From assembly GCA_023091665.1 (NCBI GenBank), contig JALJCQ010000015.1, positions 2,976,001 through 3,040,000 of the forward strand: 64,000 nucleotides of DNA. The letters are read 5' to 3'. The notes below the pieces were generated by a model, which was not told where the DNA came from, searched no databases, and worked only from the letters and a program-made list of their open reading frames with translations. This DNA is from Pythium myriotylum. Its lineage: Eukaryota; Oomycota; Peronosporomycetes; Pythiales; Pythiaceae. Shown here in pieces: positions 19,819-27,281 of the stretch; the stretch's first letter is position 1, and each line of letters starts with the position of its first letter. A program made the translations under genes and the position numbers.

Positions 19819-21255
19819 ATGGCGACTTCCCTACGAGCGGTGGTCGCAGCGACGTGGCTTGTGGTCGCGACTCTGCTCACGCACGGTGTCGAGGCTGCTG
19901 GCAACAAGTACCCGATTGTGCTCGTCCACGGCTTTGCTGGCTGGGGCCGTGACGAACTCGGCGGTTCCAAGAACCTCTACTGGGGAGGTTTCCACGGGGA
20001 CTGGCAGGAAGACCTCAAGAAGCAAGGCTACGATGTGCGCACGGCCGTCGTGGGCCCTTTGTCCAGTAACTGGGATCGCGCCTGCGAGCTCTACGCGTAC
20101 ATCAAGGGCGGCACTGTCAACTACGGTGCAAATCACGCCAAGACCCATAAACATAATGTCACCGGCCGAACGTTCCCGGGTCTCTTCCCTCAGTGGGGCG
20201 AGGTTGTGAACGGCGAGGTCCAGAAGATCCATTTGATCGGCCACAGTCTCGGTGGACAGACCATTCGTATGCTCGCTCAGCTTCTCGCTGAGGGTACCAA
20301 GGGCGCACCAATCGAGGAAGACCCGGACTCGCATCCTCTTTTTGCTGGCGGCAAGAACTGGATTCACTCCATCACGACGGTCGCGACGCCGAACCAGGGC
20401 ACAACGCTGGCCGACGGCATCGATCTGCTCGGCGACACGGTCGAGAACATCGTGGGCATCGTGCTCGGAGCACTGAACACGTTCGGCGACGGTGTGAGCA
20501 AGATTTACGACGCCAAGCTCGACCAGTGGGGCATCAGCGCGCGCAAGAGCGACGAGAAGCTGGATGATTACTTCAAGCGCGTCTTCTCGAGCCCGATGAT
20601 CAAGAACGCCGGCAAGGATCTCTGTGTTTACAGCTTGTCCACAGTCGGTGCCAAGGAAGAACTCACGTGGGTCAAGACCCGCCCGGACATCTTCTACTAC
20701 AGTATTAGTAACCAGGACACCTTCCGGCTCTTCAACATCGCGCTGCCGCGTCCGTTCTCCATGTTCCTGCCGCTGCAGCCGATCTCGATCTTCCTTGGCT
20801 CGACGTTTACGACCAAGAAGGGCTACAGTGCCGAGTGGCAGAACAACGACGGCGCCGTCAACACGCCGTCAATGAAGTCGGACGGCATCGCCGAGGTCGT
20901 GGAGGGTGTCAACCAATCGGTTGCTGGTCGCTGGCACCACGTCGGTCTCTTCAAGACGCTCGACCACGAAGCTGTGGTTGGCGTCAAGCCGTTCGTCAAC
21001 ATCCTCAACGTGTACTCGGCACAGGCCAAGATCCTTTACGAGCTGCCGACGGTCAAGGTGGGCGCCCGTCGCTTCCTGCGTGGCGGTCCTGAAGTCCAGA
21101 CGCACTCGACGGAGGCGGCACTTGGCCTCGCAGACGCCGTCGCCAAGGTGAACGCACTGTCAGCGCCTGCCGAGGACGACATCATCGAGACGTGCAAGAA
21201 CCCGGCGTCCGAGGAGATCCGCGTGGCCTGTGAGGCCCATTTCCGTTCGTTGTGA
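19819..21255 (+). CDS. Secreted triacylglycerol lipase, bacterial family I.5 type (lipase 3)
   Basis: This 478-residue secreted lipase has a signal peptide of about 26 residues. Of the three copies it looks closest to the bacterial family I.5 pattern: GPLSSNWDRACE, the H106-A-K-T-H-K-H112 run, and TTVATPNQGTTLADG. The nucleophile is S143 in HSLGG (Leu where the others have Met), the acid is D344 (NNDGAVN) and the histidine is H383 (LDHEA). The predicted zinc ligands D86, H106, H112 and D235 are present, and the calcium ligands near H383 are not. It shares with lipase 1 the stretch after the acid (SMKSDGIAEVVEGV), so lipases 1 and 3 look like the closer pair. No introns are seen. Confidence 0.95.
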   Translation: MATSLRAVVAATWLVVATLLTHGVEAAGNKYPIVLVHGFAGWGRDELGGSKNLYWGGFHGDWQEDLKKQGYDVRTAVVGPLSSNWDRACELYAYIKGGTVNYGANHAKTHKHNVTGRTFPGLFPQWGEVVNGEVQKIHLIGHSLGGQTIRMLAQLLAEGTKGAPIEEDPDSHPLFAGGKNWIHSITTVATPNQGTTLADGIDLLGDTVENIVGIVLGALNTFGDGVSKIYDAKLDQWGISARKSDEKLDDYFKRVFSSPMIKNAGKDLCVYSLSTVGAKEELTWVKTRPDIFYYSISNQDTFRLFNIALPRPFSMFLPLQPISIFLGSTFTTKKGYSAEWQNNDGAVNTPSMKSDGIAEVVEGVNQSVAGRWHHVGLFKTLDHEAVVGVKPFVNILNVYSAQAKILYELPTVKVGARRFLRGGPEVQTHSTEAALGLADAVAKVNALSAPAEDDIIETCKNPASEEIRVACEAHFRSL

Positions 21256-21649
21256 GGACATCGTTCCCAGAAAGATAGCTAGCAGTAGCAGTAGGCAGCA
21301 GTAGATAGTGAATGGAGACGCTGCGCTGGCCGATCCATCGGTAGATCGAAAGAGCCAAGTGAGACCTTGAAATCGACACAATATTGAGAGAGTGAACGTG
21401 ATGGCGAAACTGTTCGAGAAGTTTGCGGAACGTTACAGGACGAGGTTCAGCTGATCAGCGGGGTTGAGAGGTCAAGCCAATGCGACCGAAGGCAGCTGCC
21501 TTCTGTGGCTGCCTTCTGCCGGAGACCCTAAGTTTAGCAAGTCGGATGCGATACAAAACACTGGCGACTGGGAGGGCGACTCATCTTAGTCTCTCAGGTG
21601 CCAGTCGCAAATCGCTGTGACTGCGGACATCGACACGAACTACTGCACG
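21256..21649. other. Intergenic, 394 bp
   Basis: The spacer lies between lipase 3 and the third small MG-start gene. It includes a short AGCAGTAG-type direct repeat near 21282-21305. No gene is visible. Confidence 0.5.
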
Positions 21650-21895
21650 ATGGGCATCACGTTCTCGCGACCTGTGCCTGAGAAGCCCAAGCGCCGGTCA
21701 CGAGTCTACGTATCGATCTACGAGCACGCCTTCGGAGACCAAGCGATTGACATGGGTACGCCTATGGCACCCGAAGTACGCGCGAAAATGCTCCAGCGCT
21801 GCCGATCGATGGAGAGCGAGACGCCAGTGTCTCGGCCAAATGCGAAGGCGGCAGCCAAGTACCGACTTAAGCGCACGCAATCAGCATCCCAGTGA
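21650..21895 (+). CDS. Small MG-start protein, member 3 of the local family
   Basis: This 81-residue protein is of unknown function. The ATG at 21650 is chosen over an in-frame ATG 11 codons upstream because it gives MGITFSRP (Gly 2, Ser 6), the N-myristoylation-type start shared by the family. The core lies at residues 18-51: RVYVSIYE, DMGTPMAPEVRA, then LQRC. A basic tail follows (AKYRLKRTQS). An AATAAA lies 51 bp after the stop (21946). It sits between lipase 3 and carboxypeptidase 1, with which it is convergent. Confidence 0.68.
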   Translation: MGITFSRPVPEKPKRRSRVYVSIYEHAFGDQAIDMGTPMAPEVRAKMLQRCRSMESETPVSRPNAKAAAKYRLKRTQSASQ

Positions 21896-22004
21896 ACGTG
21901 GCAATGCGGAAGGAAATGTCGGTGTATCTATTCCTGTTATCACTTAATAAAACACATTCTCAGCCGCCAGGCGAAGAAGGCTAAGGCGGCAGTCTCGAGG
22001 CCCC

Positions 22005-23591
22005 TTACACAACGACGACCTTAGCGACGGGTGACTTCCAGTCGAGCTGACCCTGCACAGTCTTGCCGTTGTTGCTGAAGAACCAATCAGGGTTTGTGCG
22101 TGCGTTCACGATGTGGGTCTGCGGTCGAACGTTCGGCACCGGCGCCTCGGCACCAGAGCCCTGGGTCTGCCAGTCCTGGTCCACCGTCGCCACGGCCTGA
22201 ACGTAGTACTCGCCTGGCGATGGGAACACAACACCCGTGCGGAAAACCCCAGTGTTGTCAGTGACTCTCGTCGAGTTAGCCGTGGAGTTGCCCATGGTCG
22301 AATGGTACCAGCGCGTAACTCCGCTTTGGATATCCACGCTCTCAGCGCTCTCAAAGCCCGGCGTCTTGGAGATCAACAGCGTCGTGCGGTCCACAGTGAA
22401 GGCGCCCATCACTTCCCACTCGAAGCTCGCCGCAACTTGAGCCGCCGCTGTAGCTGGCGCTTTCTCCCACACGACGTACGGCTGGACAGTTTCGATCAGC
22501 AACAGGGCAGCTCGAACGTTTCGCGGCACATGGCCAATTGCAACATCCTCGGGGAGGTACCCAGCCAGCGCAGCGTCGGAGAGAGCAGCGCTATTTCCCA
22601 GAGCCGCTTCTTCAGGCGCGCGGTTGTGACCCGTCTCAATGAGGATCGTGAATGCGCGGTGCGTGGCGTTGTTGTAGACTGACTTCTCAGGCGCGTACCC
22701 GCCGAAAGTCTCCGGCTCACAGATGCCTTGAGGTGGAGGCGTTGAGAACTCGTTCTCCCACGAGGCAGCGTAGCCCCAGTCCTCCATGCCTCCGACTATG
22801 GCGTAGACAATGTCGTTCATAGCGGCCACCGGGTAGAACTCGTTGCTGTCCTCGAATGCGCCGCCGTATCTAGAGAGTCCCGTTGCAACGTAGAACTGGC
22901 CGCGGTCGTCCGGAGACCGCTCCGAGCCTCCTTCGAAGAGCTCGTGGTTCGTGGATCCCCATTCATACGAGACTGACTGCATGCCGCCATGGAATGTGAT
23001 GGCTGTCTGGAAGAGATGGTCTCGCCAGACTTCATTGACCGCGCGGGCCGTCATAGTCTCAAAACACGTGCCGTTCTTGAGGTAATTAAAGTCGCGGTTT
23101 GGGTCTTTCCACAACTCAAGCCGACTCTCGTTCTCATACCCATGCGGGTTTGTTGTCGGCATGATCACGACCGTGCGTGTCTTCACCAACCGCTTGATCC
23201 ACGCATTCCCGTCACTTCGACTCGCGTGGTCCACCAACAACTCCGCCAACGTCGTCACAGCCTGAGGACCCACGCGCTCGTCTCCGTGGAGAGCACCACT
23301 CAAAAACACCTCGGGACGCGATGGATCAGGCAGAGACGCCTCATCCGTGATCTTGATCACGTAATGGAGACACGGCTCTCGTTTGCCTTTGCGTGTGCAC
23401 TGTAGTTCGTCTTGGATGGGGAGTCCGTACTTGTCTTGAGCCGTGAAGACCTCGACGAACTGTGGGTATTTGTCTTCGAGCGCGAGGATCGTGTCAATGA
23501 TCTCGCTATACGAACGATATTTGTACGTTGTGAGATCTTGAGCATGAGCCAAGCTGATGGCAGCTGCGGCGGAGATGAAGGCGAGGCGCAT
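22005..23591 (-). CDS. Secreted zinc carboxypeptidase, family M14 (carboxypeptidase 1)
   Basis: This 528-residue secreted protein is predicted to release C-terminal residues from peptides outside the cell. The ATG at 23591 gives a signal peptide ending near AHAQ and is preferred over an upstream ATG 36 codons earlier. Zinc ligands are H102 and E105 (HGDE) and H201 (TFHGG). The substrate-binding pair N165-R166 is in DPNRDF, a YxxW-type segment is at MEDWGY, and the catalytic glutamate is E319 (LIET). After the catalytic domain comes a ~150-residue beta-type region with WYH and a VYYVQAVATVDQDWQ-like stretch, shared by all four local copies. A 344-bp stretch (23152-23495) is identical to the next gene apart from one base, while the flanks differ, which suggests gene conversion. 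Confidence 0.93.
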   Translation of the reverse strand: MRLAFISAAAAISLAHAQDLTTYKYRSYSEIIDTILALEDKYPQFVEVFTAQDKYGLPIQDELQCTRKGKREPCLHYVIKITDEASLPDPSRPEVFLSGALHGDERVGPQAVTTLAELLVDHASRSDGNAWIKRLVKTRTVVIMPTTNPHGYENESRLELWKDPNRDFNYLKNGTCFETMTARAVNEVWRDHLFQTAITFHGGMQSVSYEWGSTNHELFEGGSERSPDDRGQFYVATGLSRYGGAFEDSNEFYPVAAMNDIVYAIVGGMEDWGYAASWENEFSTPPPQGICEPETFGGYAPEKSVYNNATHRAFTILIETGHNRAPEEAALGNSAALSDAALAGYLPEDVAIGHVPRNVRAALLLIETVQPYVVWEKAPATAAAQVAASFEWEVMGAFTVDRTTLLISKTPGFESAESVDIQSGVTRWYHSTMGNSTANSTRVTDNTGVFRTGVVFPSPGEYYVQAVATVDQDWQTQGSGAEAPVPNVRPQTHIVNARTNPDWFFSNNGKTVQGQLDWKSPVAKVVVV

Positions 23592-24064
23592 GGTGTTGTG
23601 GTCTTGCTCGAGTGGAGGAGAATTGGAGACTGACTTGGTCCTCGCGTTATAGGCTTCCACTACGGGAGGACAAGACGGAGCTTCGTTACCAGAAGACATT
23701 GTTCACCTGGAATCGAGGACTTGGCGGCCTGTCGCTGGCTGGTGTACCCTATTTGTAACGAAATAGTGGAGTTAGCTACGTCACCATTCAGTCATCCGAG
23801 TCTGTGGTACAAGAAGTACGATCTTAGATCGACTACAGACGGTATTAGTTTCCCAATTGGATCGTATAAATTGACTAGATGTCAATATAAATGCATAAAT
23901 TGTATTGTGCATTTATATGGTTACAGATCATCGTTAATGTCGACTGCACATCACCTGTCAGCCGCTCGCTGTGACTGTCTGCTACGAGTCGACTGATCGT
24001 CTCCCATGGAGTTTGCGAGATGGGAGACAATGTCACATATTTTGATTATTTAACGGTGGGCCTG
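23592..24064. other. Intergenic, 473 bp, AT-rich, with a hairpin
   Basis: This region lies upstream of carboxypeptidase 1 (minus) and downstream of carboxypeptidase 2 (minus). It contains an 11-bp perfect inverted repeat, ATATAAATGCA at 23885-23895 with its complement at 23908-23918. No gene is seen. Confidence 0.55.
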
Positions 24065-25708
24065 TCACTCGACTGTCACCTTGATAACGGGTGACTTCCA
24101 CTCGAGCTGACCTTTGACTACTTTGCCATTGTTCGAGTAGGACCAATCTGGGTTTGTGCGGGCGTTCACGACGTGGGTTTGCGGTCTCACGTTTGGCACT
24201 GGGCGGTTGCCGCCGGCTCCTTGCTCCTGCCAGTCCTGGTCGACGGTCGCGACGGCGCGGATGTAATACACGCCGGGAGTCGAGAACCGAACGCTGCTGC
24301 TGAAGATCCCATTGTTGGTTGAATCGGAGGTGCCCATGTCGGAGTGGTACCAGCGCGTGACGCCGCTGAGGCTATCCGTGCGCTTGGCATCTTCGAAGTC
24401 GGCAGATTTGGACATCAACAAGGATGTGTTGTCCACTGTGTAGGCTCCCATGACCTCCCATTTGAAGTTCACCGAGTCCCCTGCTGACGACTGCGTCGGT
24501 GCGTTCTTCCACACGACATACGGCTGCACGGCTTCGATGAGTAGCAATGCAGCGCGAACGTTGCGTGGGACGTGTCCAATAGTCTGGCCTGATGGTAGAT
24601 ATCCAGCCAGTGCGTCGTCGGATAGAGCAGCGCTGTTGCCGAGCTCGGCCTCGGTTGGCTCCTTGCTGTCGCTGGTTTCAATGAGGATGTTGAACGCGCG
24701 GTGGGTCGCGCTGTTGTAGACCGACTTGCTGCCTGCGTAGCCGCCGAAGGTCTCGGGCTCGCACACGCAGATCGGCTGCGGGGTCGTGTACTTGTTCTCC
24801 CACGATGCAGCGTAAGCCCAGTCCTCCATGCCACCATCTACCGCGTACACGGCGTCATTCATGGATCCCACGGGGTAGTACTCCTTACTGTCTTCGAAAG
24901 CAGCGCCATATCTCGATAGACTTAGCCCGACGTAGTGCTGAGCCTGGTGGTCCGGCGACTTTTGAGAGCCACCACCTGCTAGCTCATGGTTTGGCGTGCC
25001 CCACTCGTACGAAATTGACTGCGTGCCGCCGTGGAAAGTGATGGCTAACTGGAAGAGATGGTCGCGCCAGACCTCGTTCACCGCACGAGCTGTCATGGTC
25101 TCAAAACACGTGCCATTCTTGAGATACGGGAAGTCGCGGTTCGGATCAATCGACAGCTCCGTGCGGTTGTTGTGGTCGTATCCTTGCGGGTTCGTTGTCG
25201 GCATGATCACGACCGTGCGTGTCTTCACCAACCGCTTGATCCACGCATTCCCGTCACTTCGACTCGCGTGGTCCACCAACAACTCCGCCAACGTCGTCAC
25301 AGCCTGAGGACCCACGCGCTCGTCTCCGTGGAGAGCACCACTCAAAAACACCTCGGGACGCGATGGATCAGGCAGAGACGCCTCATCCGTGATCTTGATC
25401 ACGTAATGGAGACACGGCTCTTGTTTGCCTTTGCGTGTGCACTGTAGTTCGTCTTGGATGGGGAGTCCGTACTTGTCTTGAGCCGTGAAGACCTCGACGA
25501 ACTGTGGGTATTTGTCTTCGAGCGCGAGGATCGTGTCGACGATCTCGCTGTAGCTGCGGTACTTGTAGCTCGTGGCTTGCTGCGACTGCTGCCTGTCGAG
25601 CGTCGCGCGCAGGCGCTTGGGCGAACCGGAAGACGACGAGCGCCGGCGGCTTTCGGTGGAGCCCACGGCGAGCGCCACGAGCGACAAGAGAACAGAGGCG
25701 ACGCGCAT
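24065..25708 (-). CDS. Secreted zinc carboxypeptidase, family M14 (carboxypeptidase 2)
   Basis: This 547-residue secreted M14 peptidase has the same layout as its downstream neighbour. The ATG at 25708 gives a clean signal peptide (VASVLLSLVALAVG), followed by an arginine/serine-rich stretch of ~25 residues (ESRRRSSSSGSPKR) that the other copies lack and that may be a processed propeptide. The HGDE zinc motif, DPNRDF, TFHGG, MEDWAY and LIET are all present. The catalytic domain continues into the same C-terminal beta-type region as the other copies. Positions 25194-25537 are the partner of the near-identical tract in carboxypeptidase 1. The two genes are in tandem on the minus strand. Confidence 0.93.
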   Translation of the reverse strand: MRVASVLLSLVALAVGSTESRRRSSSSGSPKRLRATLDRQQSQQATSYKYRSYSEIVDTILALEDKYPQFVEVFTAQDKYGLPIQDELQCTRKGKQEPCLHYVIKITDEASLPDPSRPEVFLSGALHGDERVGPQAVTTLAELLVDHASRSDGNAWIKRLVKTRTVVIMPTTNPQGYDHNNRTELSIDPNRDFPYLKNGTCFETMTARAVNEVWRDHLFQLAITFHGGTQSISYEWGTPNHELAGGGSQKSPDHQAQHYVGLSLSRYGAAFEDSKEYYPVGSMNDAVYAVDGGMEDWAYAASWENKYTTPQPICVCEPETFGGYAGSKSVYNSATHRAFNILIETSDSKEPTEAELGNSAALSDDALAGYLPSGQTIGHVPRNVRAALLLIEAVQPYVVWKNAPTQSSAGDSVNFKWEVMGAYTVDNTSLLMSKSADFEDAKRTDSLSGVTRWYHSDMGTSDSTNNGIFSSSVRFSTPGVYYIRAVATVDQDWQEQGAGGNRPVPNVRPQTHVVNARTNPDWSYSNNGKVVKGQLEWKSPVIKVTVE

Positions 25709-26602
25709 GACGAGATCAAATAAATAGGAGGAATGGGTCCTGCGACGCAGAAAGAGGAGCCGTCGACGACGCGTTGAGCCATTGTGGCGCCGCTCCTCTC
25801 CACGACGACGGTGCATAGATGCAGCTGGGCTGATACTTTATCGGTGACTCGACCATTTCCCTTGGATTTGATTTTATACGATATACCCAATATGAAATTA
25901 AATATAGTATTATAGAGGTTACAAGAACAGGAAATGAGCCCGAAAACTCGCTATTGAGGAGGTATTCATCATGTTTCATGGTGCCCATGACGATGGGTAT
26001 TTTCCGGTGATCGTCGCCCACCTTAGAGCGCCAGACCGCCGGCTGGTGCCTGTAGCTGGCGAATGAGACGGCTTGTTGGATGGAAAGCTTCTCCCGCGGC
26101 TGACGACCACGGTCTTTACATCAAGGTCGACCGGCTCGCACGTTGGACTCTGGTCGCATTTGACGATCGTCTCGTCGCCGGTTAACTCACGTGTCCACCA
26201 ACATAGTCACACTGACCATGATATCCCGAGTGGATTCTTTCAGTCGTGCGCTCTTTACGGTGCTTTCATCTTTGGTAGTTCATTGCCTTCTTCCTGTGTC
26301 CATACGCTATGGACGATTCCTCCGTGTAGCCACCCGAGTCGACAGATTTGTTCGCCAGATAGACATGTCGGAGAATAATGGCATCATTCGAGATCACGAT
26401 CAACATTGTTTCGTTTCATGACCTGGGTCGGCGCAAAACGTGATGGCCTCATCCTCGTTGCTGCATTTGCTCGTAGGAAAATGGCGCGTGAGCGCGCAGA
26501 TGGAGGATGGCTAGTTACCGGATCGGTTTCCCTGTTTCTGAAATCAGGTCGGTGCGATCTTTCCAAGCGGCTTGCGCTCGCGATCGTTGCACAGCCCTCA
26601 GA
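25709..26602. other. Intergenic, ~0.9 kb
   Basis: This divergent spacer lies between carboxypeptidase 2 and the small secreted protein. The left part (25860-25925) is AT-rich. No gene, RNA or repeat was recognised. Confidence 0.5.
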
Positions 26603-26610
26603 CTCATTTC
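26603..26610 (+). promoter_or_regulatory. Oomycete-type initiator of the small secreted protein
   Basis: CTCATTTC fits YTCAYTYY and lies 36 bp before the ATG at 26646. Confidence 0.5.
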
Positions 26611-26645
26611 CTATCCCTCTCGCCGACACTACACGAGACACACCC

Positions 26646-26996
26646 ATGCCCGTCTCGGCCACGCTCTTCGTCGTCTTCACGGCTGTACTGCTCGTTGTCT
26701 TGGGCTCTCCGTCATCGTCCGCTGCGTTCAACACCACGAAAACGTTGAGGACCCCAGGGTCTACTCAGGCGACAGTGCGACGTCCGCAACTCAAGTCGAC
26801 CAAGCTGTCCGCGCAGAGCGTACCCAGCAGGCCATCGGCGGGAGCACCGCACACGAAACCCATCTCCAAGCTCAACCAATCCACCCACGCAAGCGTCGGC
26901 GAGTCATTGCGGCGCAGTGCGCGGCACCCCCCAGCGCGCTATAAGCATATCACCGTGACGAATTCGGTCAAGTCAGCGTCCCACGCCAGTAATTAG
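26646..26996 (+). CDS. Small secreted protein, Ser/Thr/Arg-rich, unknown function
   Basis: This 116-residue protein starts at the ATG at 26646, which lies 36 bp after an initiator match. A strong signal peptide (VSATLFVVFTAVLLVVLG) ends near SSSAAF. The mature part is rich in Ser, Thr, Pro and basic residues, has no cysteine and no recognised domain. There is no RxLR or LxLFLAK motif, so it is not a typical oomycete effector by motif. An upstream in-frame extension to 26406 exists but would bury the signal peptide. It lies beside the foldback and the kinase pseudogene. It may be a cell-surface or secreted component. Confidence 0.6.
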   Translation: MPVSATLFVVFTAVLLVVLGSPSSSAAFNTTKTLRTPGSTQATVRRPQLKSTKLSAQSVPSRPSAGAPHTKPISKLNQSTHASVGESLRRSARHPPARYKHITVTNSVKSASHASN

Positions 26997-27051
26997 GTCA
27001 TGACTATGTTTCTCCTGGTCTAGATTGCCCAGGAAAACTTATGATGATGAT

Positions 27052-27229
27052 GAAGTCTATCGGATACAACGAATGGACCCTACTAGCTACGAGGTTAGGA
27101 TATTTTTTTAAAAAAAAAATCCTAACCTCGTAGCTAGTAGGGTCCATTCGTTGTATCAGGATATTTTTTTAAAAAAAAAATCCTAACCTCGTAGCTAGTA
27201 GGGTCCATTCGTTGTATCCGATAGACTTC
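27052..27229. repeat. Three-armed foldback repeat
   Basis: Arm 1 (27052-27101) and arm 3 (27180-27229) are perfect 50-bp inverted repeats of each other. Arm 2 (27119-27157) is a second copy of 39 bp of arm 3. The arms are separated by T-run/A-run palindromes (27103-27119 and 27163-27180). Arm 1 can therefore pair with arm 2 or with arm 3. A smaller T5/A7 palindrome follows at 27229-27244. It looks like a miniature element with a tandemly duplicated arm. Confidence 0.85.
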
Positions 27230-27281
27230 CTTTTTAAAAAAAGGATACTCGGCTGAGGCTTGGTACATTCACAGATTCAAA

